This document shows positions 48,173 to 57,106 of a stretch of DNA of 57,106 nucleotides, piece after piece (position 1 is the stretch's first letter; each line of letters starts with the position of its first letter). The notes beneath the pieces were generated by a model, which made no database searches, was not told where the DNA came from, and saw only the letters and a program-made list of their open reading frames with translations. The stretch is from Rhodospirillales bacterium (lineage in GTDB: Bacteria > Pseudomonadota > Alphaproteobacteria > Rhodospirillales > Magnetospirillaceae), in the NCBI GenBank assembly GCA_014380005.1, contig JACMKT010000167.1:1-57106 (forward strand), given 5' to 3'. The translations under genes and the position numbers were made by a program.

Positions 48173-48247
48173 TCCGGAGTAGCTCAGCGGTAGAGCAGCC
48201 GGCTGTTAACCGGCTGGTCGGGGGTTCGAATCCCTCCTCCGGAGCCA
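48173..48247 (+). tRNA. tRNA-Asn (GTT)
   Basis: A full cloverleaf is seen: acceptor TCCGGAG/CTCCGGA, D-arm with AGCTCAGCGGTAGAGC, anticodon loop CTGTTAA with GTT, T-loop TTCGAAT and an encoded CCA. It follows tRNA-Cys by 66 bases and precedes a strong terminator. Confidence 0.97.
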
Positions 48248-48251
48248 ATTT

Positions 48252-48279
48252 GGGCCAGACCGCAAGGTCTGGCCCTTTT
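48252..48279 (+). terminator. Terminator of the tRNA unit
   Basis: A 10-bp perfect GC stem (48252-48261 with 48266-48275) with a GCAA tetraloop is followed by four T, 5 bases after tRNA-Asn. Confidence 0.92.
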
Positions 48280-48453
48280 GCGTGTGCGCCCTCTTCCGCC
48301 GCAGCGTTCGCCGGTCAGCGTGACCGCCCCTACCCCATTGGCGAAAAGCATTCGCGCATTCTGCGTACTTTGGGTTTAAGCCCCCAGGGCGCGCCCCCAA
48401 ATCCGTTCGTCACTCCCATGCGTGCTTCCTGGGGGATTTCGGAGCGCTTTTCC

Positions 48454-50904
48454 ATGCCCGACGGATTTGTCCTGGTGCTGCTCGCCATCGCCTGCGCCAT
48501 CGCTGGGGGAGCCATCGGCTTTTCCCTGGGCCGGCGCCGCGACGTGGGCACCGAGGTCCGGCTGATGCATATGGAGGCGCGCACCGACGCCATCCTCAAC
48601 GCGGCGGTGGACGGTATCCTGACCATCGACGAACAGGGCCGCGTGGAAAGCATGAACCGCGCCGCCGAGGACATCTTCGGCTATCGCGCCGACGAGGTCA
48701 TCGGGCGCAACGTCAACATGCTGATGCCCGAGCCCGACCGCACCCAGCACGACAGCTATCTGCGCAACTACCTATGGAGCGGGCGGGCCAAGATCATCGG
48801 CATCGGGCGCGAGGTCCAGGGCCTGCGCAAGGATGGCCGCGTCTTCCCCATGGATCTGGCGGTGGGCGAAGCCCGCATCGGCGGACGCCGGTTATTCGCC
48901 GGCACCGTCCGCGACATCACCAGCCGCAAGCGCACCGAGAGCCGCCTGCGCGAGTCCGAGGCACGCACGCGGGCCATCCTGGAAGCCGCCGTGGACGGCG
49001 TCATCACCATCGACGAAACCGGCATCATCCGTAGCGTCAACCCGGCCGGCGAGCGCATCTTCGGCTATCGCGCGGTAGAGATGGTGGGCCGCAACGTCAG
49101 CATGCTCATGCCCGAGCCCTACCACAGCGAACATGACGGCTATTTGCGCAATTACATGCATACCGGCCAGCCCCGCATCATCGGCATCGGGCGCGAGGTG
49201 CAGGGCCGGCGCAAGGACGGCTCCATCTTCCCCATGGATCTGGCGGTGGGCGAAGGCGCCTTGGGCGGCGGGCGCATCTTCGCCGGCATCGTGCGCGACA
49301 TCACCGACCGCAAGGCGGTGGACGAACGGCTGCGCGCCGCCGACGAACGCTTCCGCGCCTTGGTGGAAGGGGTGCGCGACTACGCCATCATCATGCTGTC
49401 GCCCGAAGGCCGCGTGGTCAGTTGGAACGCCGGCGCTCAGCGGATCTATGGCTGGAACGCCGAGGAAGCAGAGGGCCAGCCCTTGGCGCTGTTCTATCCG
49501 CCCGAGGCCATCCAACGCGGCGAGCCCGCTCAGATGCTGGACATCGCCCAGCGCGAGGGCCGTCAGGAAGAAGAAGGACTGCGCGTCCGCAGCGACGGCA
49601 GCCAGTTCTGGGTCCATGTGGTGGTGACCGCCTTGCGCAACGGCGGCGGCACCCTGACCGGATTCGCCAGCGTGTCGCGTGACATGACCGAAAGTAAAAA
49701 ACATGAGGAGGATTTATACCGCGCCAAGGACATCGCCGAGCGTACCAAGGAAGCGGCAGAAACTGCGCGAGTGGAAGCCGAACGGGCCAATCTTGCCAAG
49801 ACCAAGTTCCTGGCCGCCGCCAGCCACGATTTGCGCCAGCCGGTCCAGGCTATCTTCTTCTTCACCTCGGTGCTGTCGCACAAGCTGCGCGGCCACGCCG
49901 CCAAACCCATCCTGGACGATCTGCAAAGCTCGCTGGAAGGCCTGAACATCCTGCTGGATTCCCTGCTGGACGTGTCCAAGTTGGATGCCGGCCTTGTCAC
50001 GCCCAAGGAAACCGATTTCAGCGCCACCGCCTTGCTGGAGCGCGTCGCCGCCGATTTCGGGCCGCCTGCACGGGATAAGGGTCTGCAACTCAAGGTGGTT
50101 CCGTCTTCGGCCATCATTCGCAGCGACCCGGCCTTGCTGGCCCGCATCGTGCAAAATCTGGTCTCCAACGCCGTGCGCTACACCACCCATGGCCGTATCT
50201 TGCTGGGCTGCCGGCGCCGTGCCGGACGGCTGACCATCGAAGTGCGCGATACCGGCATCGGCATCCCCACCGAACGCATGCGCGAGATTTTCGAGGAATT
50301 CACCCAGCTGGGCAATCCCGAGCGCGACCGCAATCAGGGGCTTGGCCTGGGGCTTGCCATCGTCGACCGTCTGGCCCGTCTGCTGGGCCACCAGATCAAG
50401 GTGGTGTCCACGCCGGGACGGGGCTCGCTGTTCTCGGTGGAAGTGCCCATGTCGCCGTCGCCGCCCAGTTCCAAGGCGCAACGCCCACGCCGCCGGCCTA
50501 AGCTGCTGGCGGCCAACCGGGTCGTGGTGCTGATCGACGACGAGCCCATCGTGCTGAAAGGCTTGTCCATGGTGCTGCAAAGCTGGGGCTATCAGGTGCT
50601 GGCGGCCACCTCCGAGGAGGAGGTCATGAAGCAATTGGCCACCTTCCCCAACCCGCCCAGCATCATCGTCGCCGATTATCGCCTGCGCGAGGGCCGCACC
50701 GGCACGGAGGCGGTAGCCCATATCCGCGACTACTATTCCACCCCCATCCCCAGCATCATCATTACTGGCGACACCGCTCCGGAACGGTTGCGCGAGGCAG
50801 AGGCCAGCGGGTTGTCCATTTTGCACAAACCCGTCCAACCGCCCGCATTGCGCGAAATCATTCAAGAAACACTCGGGCGCCCACCATCGGCTCCCCTACA
50901 TTAG
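48454..50904 (+). CDS. Hybrid histidine kinase with tandem FixL-type haem PAS domains
   Basis: The 816-residue protein has an N-terminal membrane helix (residues 5-25), three PAS domains, a HisKA/HATPase core with His458 (ASHDLRQP) and a receiver with Asp741. The first two PAS domains closely resemble each other and the haem PAS of FixL. His99 and His227 (in HDSYL and HDGYL) match the haem-ligand His200 of Bradyrhizobium FixL, and Arg119 and Arg247 (in IIGIGR) match Arg220, which senses bound oxygen. The His-to-Arg spacing is 20 in both. Oxygen sensing is inferred from these residues. The ATG at 48454 is chosen because it starts the membrane helix. cheW follows. Confidence 0.93.
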   Translation: MPDGFVLVLLAIACAIAGGAIGFSLGRRRDVGTEVRLMHMEARTDAILNAAVDGILTIDEQGRVESMNRAAEDIFGYRADEVIGRNVNMLMPEPDRTQHDSYLRNYLWSGRAKIIGIGREVQGLRKDGRVFPMDLAVGEARIGGRRLFAGTVRDITSRKRTESRLRESEARTRAILEAAVDGVITIDETGIIRSVNPAGERIFGYRAVEMVGRNVSMLMPEPYHSEHDGYLRNYMHTGQPRIIGIGREVQGRRKDGSIFPMDLAVGEGALGGGRIFAGIVRDITDRKAVDERLRAADERFRALVEGVRDYAIIMLSPEGRVVSWNAGAQRIYGWNAEEAEGQPLALFYPPEAIQRGEPAQMLDIAQREGRQEEEGLRVRSDGSQFWVHVVVTALRNGGGTLTGFASVSRDMTESKKHEEDLYRAKDIAERTKEAAETARVEAERANLAKTKFLAAASHDLRQPVQAIFFFTSVLSHKLRGHAAKPILDDLQSSLEGLNILLDSLLDVSKLDAGLVTPKETDFSATALLERVAADFGPPARDKGLQLKVVPSSAIIRSDPALLARIVQNLVSNAVRYTTHGRILLGCRRRAGRLTIEVRDTGIGIPTERMREIFEEFTQLGNPERDRNQGLGLGLAIVDRLARLLGHQIKVVSTPGRGSLFSVEVPMSPSPPSSKAQRPRRRPKLLAANRVVVLIDDEPIVLKGLSMVLQSWGYQVLAATSEEEVMKQLATFPNPPSIIVADYRLREGRTGTEAVAHIRDYYSTPIPSIIITGDTAPERLREAEASGLSILHKPVQPPALREIIQETLGRPPSAPLH

Positions 50905-51015
50905 CAAAAGGACGTAATACTATTAAGCAAGGCCTTGCCGCTTTTCGGCGGTCTCCTTATGAGGTATTGTCCCTGTGACGGCGCAAGGCCGCATTGAACC
51001 GGATATAGAGGGACA

Positions 51016-51480
51016 ATGTCTGATACTTCCACCAAACAGTTCATCTCGTTCACCATCGGCGACGAGGAGTACGGGGTGGACATCATGGCGATCCGCGAGA
51101 TCAAAGGATGGACGGCGACGACCGAATTGCCCAATACGCCCGCCTTCATGCGCGGCGTCATCAATCTTCGCGGCGCCATCGTCCCCATCCTTGATTTGCG
51201 CGCGCGCTTCAGCACTGTCCAGACCGACGCGTCTCCACGCCACGTGATCATCGTGGTGGCGGTGGGAACCCGCGTGGCAGGCATCCTGGTGGACGCCGTC
51301 GCCGACATCATCACAGTGGCCACCGACGACATTCAGCCGGTGCCGCAACTTGACCACGCCGCGAGCTCCGGCTTCGTAACCGGCCTAGTCACCGTCGAGG
51401 GGCGCATGGTCGCGTTGCTCGATCTCAGTCAGGTATTCGACTTCGACGCAATCGGCGATTTCGCCGATGCGGCGGCCTGA
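51016..51480 (+). CDS. cheW: Chemotaxis coupling protein CheW
   Basis: The 154-residue protein links chemoreceptors to the CheA kinase. It starts with TKQFISFTIGDEEYGVDIMAI and includes NTPAFMRGVINLRGAIVPILDLR, the CheW core. A GAGGGA site precedes the ATG. The chemoreceptor gene follows by 27 bases on the same strand. Confidence 0.95.
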   Translation: MSDTSTKQFISFTIGDEEYGVDIMAIREIKGWTATTELPNTPAFMRGVINLRGAIVPILDLRARFSTVQTDASPRHVIIVVAVGTRVAGILVDAVADIITVATDDIQPVPQLDHAASSGFVTGLVTVEGRMVALLDLSQVFDFDAIGDFADAAA

Positions 51481-51507
51481 CGGACTCGGCGGCAAAAGGA
51501 ACTCAGC

Positions 51508-53862
51508 ATGACGACAGGCCTTACCGTCAAGAACCGCATCTATGGCGGTTTCCTTGGCATTCTCTTCCTTTTGGTACTGGTGGCTGGCCTCAGCTTCTCG
51601 GGCTTCTTGACGGTCGGCGGCAATGTGGGCCGCTACGCCTCGGTCAGCACCGACACCGTGCGCATTCAGCAAATCGACCGCGACGTGGCGGATTTGCGCC
51701 GTAACGTCATCCTGTTCACCGAAAAGGACGACCAGACCGCGCTGGACCGTGTCCGCGCCCTGCAATCCTCGCTACGCGGCAAGGTCGACGAAGCGGCAGC
51801 GGCGGCGGTCGGCACCGAGCGTAAGGGCAACATCGACGGCATGAGCCGTCTGATCGCCGAATACGCCACCCTGCTGGACAAGGCCGTCGATCTGAGCAAG
51901 CGCCGGACGTCCCTGCTGAACGAATCGCTGATCCCCATCGGCAACCAGACCCTGGCCGCCCTGCAGGCCTATCGCGACGGCACCTCCCAGCGCGGCAACG
52001 ACCAGATGGTCGTCACCGGCCGCGCGGTCGAGCAAGTGCTGACCGCGCGCCTGTTCGTCGCCCGCTTCCTGATCACGCCGCAATCCAAGCAAGCCGAAGA
52101 CGCCCGCCGCCAACTTTCCCTGGCGACCGAGAAGCTGAAAGCGCTGGCGGAGGCCGAAAAGGACCCCAATTCCCGCCGTCAGGCCGAACAAACCGGCACC
52201 TTGATGGCCAGCTACGAGAAGTCCTTCGAGGAAACCACTGCGGTGATGTTCGATCTGGACACCATCGTCGGCAAGGAACTGGCCCCGCGCGGTGTGAAAT
52301 TCGCCGAGCTGGCTGCGGCCACCCGCGATTCCCAATTGACCGAATCCGTCGGCCTGCGTGACAGCACCTTGGACACCGTGTCCCATCAGAAGGCGCTGAC
52401 CGGTCTGCTGAGCGCCATCGCCGTCGCCCTGGGCCTCGCCTTCGCCTACCTGATCGCCCGCTCCATCCTGGTGCCCATCACCAACATGACCGATTCCATG
52501 GGCGAACTGGCCGGCGGCAAGCTGGACATCACCGTCCCCGCTTTGGAGCGCACCGACGAAATCGGCTCCATGGCCCAAGCCGTCCAAGTGTTCAAGCAGA
52601 ACGCCGTGGACAAGCAGCGCATGGAGCAGGAGGCCGAGGCCGCCCGCATCGCCCAGGCCCAAGCCGAAGCCGAACAGCGTGCCCGCGAGGCCGCCATCGT
52701 CGCCGAAGTGGCCGCAGTGGCCTCCGCCGCCTCGGAAGGCGATCTGGACCGCCGCATTGATCTGGCCGGCAAGGATGGCTTCCTGCTGAATTTGTGCGAG
52801 GGCGTCAACAATCTGGTCAATTTGACCGGCATCGCCCTCAAGGACGTGGCCGGAGTGCTGGCCTCGGTGGCGCGCGGCGATCTGACCCAGCGCATCACCA
52901 ATCAGTATGGCGGCCTGTTCGGCCAGCTCAAGGGCGACGTCAACCAGACCGCCGACAAGCTGTTCGAGATCGTCACCAACATCAACTCCGCCGCCGGCCA
53001 GATCGGCTCTGCCGCCTCGGAAGTGGCTGCCGGCTCGCAGGATTTGTCCGAGCGTTCCGAGCAGCAGGCGTCGGCCCTGGAAGAAACCGCCGCCTCCATG
53101 GAGGAGCTGGCCGCCACCGTGCGCCAGAACGCCGCCAACGCCCAGCAGGCCAACCAGCTGGCTGCGGGTGCCCGTGAGGTTGCCGCCACCGGCGGTCAGG
53201 TGGTGTCCGATGCCGTGGGCGCCATGGGCCGCATCGAAGCCTCGTCGCAGAAGATCGGTGACATCGTCGGCATGATCGACGAAATCGCCTTCCAGACCAA
53301 TCTGCTGGCGTTGAACGCCGCCGTGGAAGCGGCCCGCGCTGGTGACGCCGGCAAGGGCTTTGCCGTGGTGGCCCAGGAAGTACGCAATCTGGCCCAGCGC
53401 TCGGCCCAGGCCTCCAAGGAAATCAAGACCTTGATCGGTCAGAGCACCATCGAGGTCAAATCCGGTGCCGATCTGGTCAATGGCGCCGGCAAGACCCTGG
53501 ACGAAATCCTCGGCAGCGTGAAGCGGGTCGCCGACATCGTGGCCGAGATCGCCGCCGCTTCCACCGAACAGGCCTCGGGCATCGATCAGGTCAATTCCGC
53601 CGTCACCCAGATGGACGAAATGACCCAGCAGAACGCGGCCCTGGTGGAGGAATCCGCCGCTGCCGCCCATGCGCTGGAAGACCAGTCGCGGGAGCTGAAC
53701 CGGTTGATGGGCTTCTTCCACACCGGAGCCCAACCCGCCCAGGCCGTCCCAGTAACTCAGAAAGCCGCCCCCCGCCCCGCTGCCAAGCCGGCAGCCAAGG
53801 TCCAAGCCCGGCCCAAGCCGGTCGCCGCCAAGGCCAAGGCGAGCAACTGGGAAGAGTTTTAA
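51508..53862 (+). CDS. Methyl-accepting chemotaxis protein
   Basis: The 784-residue receptor has two transmembrane helices (about residues 13-35 and 293-315), a long helical periplasmic sensor region, a HAMP domain (about 315-370), a further HAMP-like segment and a signalling domain. The conserved tip reads [20 protein letters not shown]. The C-terminus is NWEEF, a CheR-docking pentapeptide, so it can recruit methylation enzymes. The ligand is unknown. It is co-transcribed with cheW. Confidence 0.95.
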   Translation: MTTGLTVKNRIYGGFLGILFLLVLVAGLSFSGFLTVGGNVGRYASVSTDTVRIQQIDRDVADLRRNVILFTEKDDQTALDRVRALQSSLRGKVDEAAAAAVGTERKGNIDGMSRLIAEYATLLDKAVDLSKRRTSLLNESLIPIGNQTLAALQAYRDGTSQRGNDQMVVTGRAVEQVLTARLFVARFLITPQSKQAEDARRQLSLATEKLKALAEAEKDPNSRRQAEQTGTLMASYEKSFEETTAVMFDLDTIVGKELAPRGVKFAELAAATRDSQLTESVGLRDSTLDTVSHQKALTGLLSAIAVALGLAFAYLIARSILVPITNMTDSMGELAGGKLDITVPALERTDEIGSMAQAVQVFKQNAVDKQRMEQEAEAARIAQAQAEAEQRAREAAIVAEVAAVASAASEGDLDRRIDLAGKDGFLLNLCEGVNNLVNLTGIALKDVAGVLASVARGDLTQRITNQYGGLFGQLKGDVNQTADKLFEIVTNINSAAGQIGSAASEVAAGSQDLSERSEQQASALEETAASMEELAATVRQNAANAQQANQLAAGAREVAATGGQVVSDAVGAMGRIEASSQKIGDIVGMIDEIAFQTNLLALNAAVEAARAGDAGKGFAVVAQEVRNLAQRSAQASKEIKTLIGQSTIEVKSGADLVNGAGKTLDEILGSVKRVADIVAEIAAASTEQASGIDQVNSAVTQMDEMTQQNAALVEESAAAAHALEDQSRELNRLMGFFHTGAQPAQAVPVTQKAAPRPAAKPAAKVQARPKPVAAKAKASNWEEF

Positions 53863-53871
53863 AACGGACAG

Positions 53872-53905
53872 GAATGGACACGGATGATTTTATCCGTGTC
53901 CATTC
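53872..53905 (+). terminator. Repeat-derived hairpin after the chemoreceptor gene
   Basis: A perfect 14-bp stem (53872-53885 with 53892-53905) with a GATTTT loop lies 9 bases past the stop. Its core matches the ATTCGTGT repeat family of 26719-26819 at 15 of 18 bases. It may act as terminator for the plus-strand gene. Confidence 0.7.
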
Positions 53906-53920
53906 GCCTCACATTAAAAT

Positions 53921-54190
53921 TTAATCGCGGTTCTTCTTCTTGCCCTTATGACCATGGTCGCCATCCTGGCGGCGGTCGTCGGACTTGCCCCAGTTGGGAC
54001 CATCCTTGTCGCGCTTGCCCTTGGCGTCTTTCTCGCTCTTCTTGCCGCCGGCAGCCTTAGAAATGCTATCGGTAGTGGCTTGAACAGCGGCGTCCTTGGC
54101 AGCACCGGTGATGGCTTCGACGGCGGTTTGCGCCAGAACCGGGTTGGCGACCAAAGCGACAAGGGCAGCAGCGGCAAACAACGTCTTCAT
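53921..54190 (-). CDS. Small exported protein with charged low-complexity tail
   Basis: The 89-residue product has a signal peptide (LFAAAALVALVANPVLA) and a mature part of about 69 residues. The C-terminal half is rich in Lys, Asp and Gly (KKSEKDAKGKRDKDG, HGHKGKKKNRD). I recognise no family. The His/Lys/Asp pattern might bind metal or nucleic acid, but this is guesswork. It is convergent with the chemoreceptor gene. Confidence 0.7.
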   Translation of the reverse strand: MKTLFAAAALVALVANPVLAQTAVEAITGAAKDAAVQATTDSISKAAGGKKSEKDAKGKRDKDGPNWGKSDDRRQDGDHGHKGKKKNRD

Positions 54191-54300
54191 AAAGATTCTC
54201 CCGTCTGAGTGGTTGGATTGTCGCCCGTGTCGAGGACCTTCGTCAAATCCATTGGCTAGGCTATGATCCCTACGGACGCCTTTTTGAGACGGGGAAAGCC

Positions 54301-54912
54301 ATGCGGTTTGGAGTTTTAGTCGCCGGAACGGCGGCGTTGATGCTGTCGGGTTGCCTCGGCCAAGGGGATTTGGAACGCCAAAGCACCGTGGTCAGCGCAC
54401 CGCCGGGCGTCGCCCTGCCTCTGCCGGCGCGCACCATGCTGTACATGGCGCCGCGCGATCTGGACCGCCCGTTGATCATCGAGGCGACCCTGCACCGCAA
54501 CGAAGAAACCAAGACGCCCGATGGCCGCACCTTGGAAAAGGCCGCCAAGGCGGTGCTAAGCCAAGCCTTCGCTCAGGTGGAAACCAACCAGACCACCATC
54601 CGCCCGCAATTGGTGATCAAGGTCATGGGCACGCCCCAATTCTCGCGCCGCGACAACCTGATGAAGATCGGCTGTGGGCTGGACGTGTTCCAAGCCGATG
54701 GCAGCATGCTGGGCAGCTTCGTCGCCCGCTTCAACACCAAAAACCCAGTGGATTACGGCGACGCCCTAGAGCCCGCCTATAAGCTGTGCCTGAAAAGCGC
54801 CACCGACCAGATGTTGGCCTCGCCGGCAGTAATCCGTGCCGCCAAAGCCGGCGGCGAGCCGCACCCGGCGGGCTATAAAAGCTTCATCGAAAGCCTGGGG
54901 CTGCGGCCTTAG
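54301..54912 (+). CDS. Predicted outer-membrane or periplasmic lipoprotein
   Basis: The 203-residue protein has a lipobox (LMLSGC at about residue 18) and a soluble mature part. I recognise no family. Two Cys residues in the mature part (KIGCGLDV, YKLCLKS) may form a disulfide. It is convergent with alaS, with a palindromic repeat between. Confidence 0.75.
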   Translation: MRFGVLVAGTAALMLSGCLGQGDLERQSTVVSAPPGVALPLPARTMLYMAPRDLDRPLIIEATLHRNEETKTPDGRTLEKAAKAVLSQAFAQVETNQTTIRPQLVIKVMGTPQFSRRDNLMKIGCGLDVFQADGSMLGSFVARFNTKNPVDYGDALEPAYKLCLKSATDQMLASPAVIRAAKAGGEPHPAGYKSFIESLGLRP

Positions 54913-54921
54913 AAATATTTC

Positions 54922-55013
54922 GTCACCCCGGACAAGCGCAGCGCCGATCCGGGGTCCATGGTGGTGCACCAAACATGGATTCCGGGTCGGCACGACGCGC
55001 CGCCCGGAATGAC
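54922..55013. repeat. Imperfect palindromic repeat, REP/MITE-like
   Basis: Left arm 54922-54960 (from GTCACCCCGGACAAG) and right arm 54974-55013 (ending CGCCCGGAATGAC) form a long imperfect inverted repeat around a small TGGTGCACCA centre. GTCAT-CCGG palindromes of this kind are dispersed in many proteobacterial genomes. It lies between two convergent genes and may also terminate both. Confidence 0.7.
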
Positions 55014-55030
55014 GAGAGAGTGGTAAATCC

Positions 55031-57106
55031 TCAGCCCAGCGCCGCCTCGATCTTGTCGATGGCCGCTTGGGCCTGGGACGCATCGGGACCGCCGGCCTGG
55101 GCCATATCGGGACGGCCACCGCCGCCCTTGCCGCCCACGGCTTCCGAGCCGACGCGGACCAGATCCACCGCCGACACCTTGGCGGTCAGATCCTCGGTCA
55201 CTGCCACCACCAGACTGACCTTGCCGCCATCGGTGGACAGCAGGGCCACGACACCCGAGCCGATCTGCTTCTTGATCTCGTCGGCCATGCCCTTAAGGTC
55301 CTTGGCCGGCACATTCTCCAGCACGCGGCCGGCGAAGGTGATGCCGTTGATGACCTTGGTGGCCGCACCACCGCCGCCACCGCCACCGGTGGCCATCTGC
55401 TTGCGGGTTTCCGCCAGTTCGCGCTCCAGCTTGCGGCGATCGTCCAGGATTTGGGCGATGCGGGCCGGGATGTCGGCGGGGGCCGACTTCAAGGCGCTGG
55501 CGGAACGGGCCACCAGCTCTTCCTGTTCTTCCGCCCAGGTCACGAAGGCGCCGCCGGTGACCGCTTCCACACGGCGTACGCCGGCTGCGACCGCGCTTTC
55601 CGACACGATTTTGAAGCCGCCGATGTCGCCGGTACGCCGCACATGGGTGCCGCCGCACAGTTCCACCGAGAAATGCAGCCCGGCATCGTCGCCGCCCATG
55701 GCGACCACACGGACCTCGTCACCATACTTTTCGCCGAACAGCGCCATGGCGCCGGCCTTGATGGCCTCTTCCGGGGTCATCAGTTTGGTGCCGACGTCGC
55801 GGTTCTTGCGGATCTGGCGGTTGACCTCACGCTCCACCTGACGCAGCTCGTCCACGGATAGCGGCTTGGGGTGAGCGTAGTCGAAGCGCAGGCGGTCGGG
55901 GCCGACCTGACTGCCCTTCTGGGTGACGTGCTCACCCAGGGTGTTGCGCAGGGCGGCATGCAGCAGATGGGTGGCCGAGTGATGGGCGCGGGTGGCGTCA
56001 CGGCGATCCACATCCACCGTCAGCAGGGCATCCTCGCCCACGGCGATGGAGCCGCCTTCCACGGTGCCGGTGTGGATGATCAGCTCGCCCAATTTTTTCT
56101 GGGTGTCCTTGACCAATACGCGGGCCTTGCCCACGGTGATGATGCCGGTATCGCCCATCTGACCGCCGGATTCGCCGTAGAACGGGGTCTGGTTGGTGAT
56201 GACCACGACCTCATGGCCGGGATGCACCGCTTCCACCGACTTGCCGTTCTCCACCAGGGCGACGATCTTGCCCTCGGCTTCCATGGCGTCGTAGCCCAGG
56301 AATTCGGTAGCGCCGTGGGCGTCCTTGATTTCGAACCACAGGGTCTCGGTTGCCGCCTCGCCAGAGCCCGACCACGCCTTGCGGGCCTCGGCGCGCTGGC
56401 GCTCCATGGCTGCGCTGAAGCCGTCGGTATCCACGGCGATGTTCTTGGCCTTCAGCGCGTCCTGAGTCAGGTCCAGCGGGAAGCCGTAGGTGTCGTAAAG
56501 CTTGAAGGCGACCTCGCCGGCCAGGGGCTTGCCGGCGCCCAGACGAACCACTTCCTCATCCAGCAGCTTGAGGCCCTTGTCCAGGGTCACCTTGAACCGG
56601 GACTCTTCCAGCTTCAGGGTCTCGGTGATCAGCGCTTGGGCGCGGAGCAGTTCCGGATAGGCCTGCCCCATTTCGGCGACCAGGGCCGGGACCAGCTTCC
56701 ACAGCAAGGGCTCTGTGCAGCCCATGAGGTGGGCGTGGCGCATGGCGCGGCGCATGATACGGCGCAGCACGTAGCCGCGGCCTTCATTGGACGGCAGCAC
56801 GCCGTCGGCGATGAGGAAGCACGACGAGCGCAGATGATCGGCAACCACGCGGTGCGACACCTTGTGCGGGCCATCGGCATCGGCGTTGGACGCGTGGGCC
56901 GAGGCTTCGATCAGGGCGCGCATCAAATCGATGTCGTAATTGTCGTGCTTGCCTTGCAGCACGGCGGCCAATCGCTCCAGGCCCATGCCGGTGTCGATGC
57001 TGGGCTTGGGCAGGGCGATTCGGGTCGCCTTGTCCACCTGCTCGAACTGCATGAACACCAGATTCCAGATTTCGATGAAGCGGTCACCGTCCTGGTCGGG
57101 GCTGCC
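55031..57106 (-). CDS. alaS: Alanyl-tRNA synthetase, C-terminal part, cut by window edge
   Basis: The last 691 residues of AlaRS are present; the N-terminus lies past the window end. The reading frame is open through 57106 ([20 protein letters not shown]). The editing domain shows [12 protein letters not shown] and [15 protein letters not shown], with the zinc-binding His and Cys. A C-Ala domain with a GGGGGGAA linker follows, ending in [13 protein letters not shown], the usual DHHA1-type glycine-rich stretch. It charges tRNA-Ala and edits mischarged species. Confidence 0.97.
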   Translation of the reverse strand, partial: GSPDQDGDRFIEIWNLVFMQFEQVDKATRIALPKPSIDTGMGLERLAAVLQGKHDNYDIDLMRALIEASAHASNADADGPHKVSHRVVADHLRSSCFLIADGVLPSNEGRGYVLRRIMRRAMRHAHLMGCTEPLLWKLVPALVAEMGQAYPELLRAQALITETLKLEESRFKVTLDKGLKLLDEEVVRLGAGKPLAGEVAFKLYDTYGFPLDLTQDALKAKNIAVDTDGFSAAMERQRAEARKAWSGSGEAATETLWFEIKDAHGATEFLGYDAMEAEGKIVALVENGKSVEAVHPGHEVVVITNQTPFYGESGGQMGDTGIITVGKARVLVKDTQKKLGELIIHTGTVEGGSIAVGEDALLTVDVDRRDATRAHHSATHLLHAALRNTLGEHVTQKGSQVGPDRLRFDYAHPKPLSVDELRQVEREVNRQIRKNRDVGTKLMTPEEAIKAGAMALFGEKYGDEVRVVAMGGDDAGLHFSVELCGGTHVRRTGDIGGFKIVSESAVAAGVRRVEAVTGGAFVTWAEEQEELVARSASALKSAPADIPARIAQILDDRRKLERELAETRKQMATGGGGGGGAATKVINGITFAGRVLENVPAKDLKGMADEIKKQIGSGVVALLSTDGGKVSLVVAVTEDLTAKVSAVDLVRVGSEAVGGKGGGGRPDMAQAGGPDASQAQAAIDKIEAALG

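Noticed and set aside
50927..50949. Palindrome GCAAGGCCTTGC and a small hairpin between the hybrid kinase and cheW
   Set aside because: The stem is short with no T-run. It could be a weak terminator but there is not enough support to call it.
51772..53805. A 677-residue Gly-rich minus-strand frame opposite the chemoreceptor
   Set aside because: The chemoreceptor signalling domain and NWEEF terminus on the plus strand are unambiguous. The minus frame is low complexity.

Overview
The window is a gene-dense, GC-rich stretch of an alphaproteobacterial chromosome. Gene order and protein style point to the Rhodospirillales, close to Magnetospirillum and its relatives. This placement is an inference from the conserved rpoZ-rsh-pdxJ-acpS-lepB-rnc-era-recO-parC string, a PopZ homologue, hopanoid genes hpnCDE, an Anbu cluster and many PAS or c-di-GMP signalling proteins. 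No plasmid, phage, insertion sequence, CRISPR or magnetosome genes were seen. The longest gene-free stretch is 289 bases (46885-47173).

Bases 1-14300: the 5' end of tsf and all of rpsB (minus strand), then mepA, a GAF/HD-GYP protein and an acyl-CoA ligase. Next come a lipid-kinase-like gene and a metallophosphoesterase on the plus strand. A PA2778/PA2779-type pair (C39-like peptidase plus small membrane protein), a cytochrome c, a PagL-like outer-membrane deacylase, a double-ACT regulator, a hybrid histidine kinase, a phytase-like secreted protein and a Crp/Fnr regulator with a small DUF2892 membrane protein follow.

Bases 14300-30300: short-form putA is followed by a four-gene plus-strand operon: circularly permuted ATP-grasp, alpha-E protein, transglutaminase and the proteasome-like protease Anbu. 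This is the most interesting system in the window. An NDUFAF6-like pseudo-synthase lies opposite hpnC-hpnD-hpnE, which make squalene for hopanoids. Then come Fe-type sodB, pal with a classic terminator, a palindromic repeat element, a Tat-exported TRAP binding protein and parC.

Bases 30300-37600: a tightly packed minus-strand housekeeping string, transcribed rpoZ, rsh, pdxJ, acpS, lepB, rnc, era, a small membrane protein and recO. Several genes overlap by 1-4 bases. It links (p)ppGpp, vitamin B6, acyl-carrier activation, protein export, RNA processing, ribosome assembly and DNA repair.

Bases 37700-57106: a NYN ribonuclease-like gene coupled to a family 5 uracil-DNA glycosylase, a bacteriohemerythrin, a FYDLN-acid protein, a PAS-GGDEF diguanylate cyclase, valS, popZ, tolC and a divergent Pcm-like methyltransferase. 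A tRNA-Cys/tRNA-Asn unit with clear promoter and terminator follows, then a hybrid kinase with two FixL-type haem PAS domains, cheW, a methyl-accepting chemotaxis protein, a small basic secreted protein, a lipoprotein and the 3' part of alaS. Oxygen or redox sensing, chemotaxis and c-di-GMP signalling are strongly represented, as expected for a motile microaerophile (inference).
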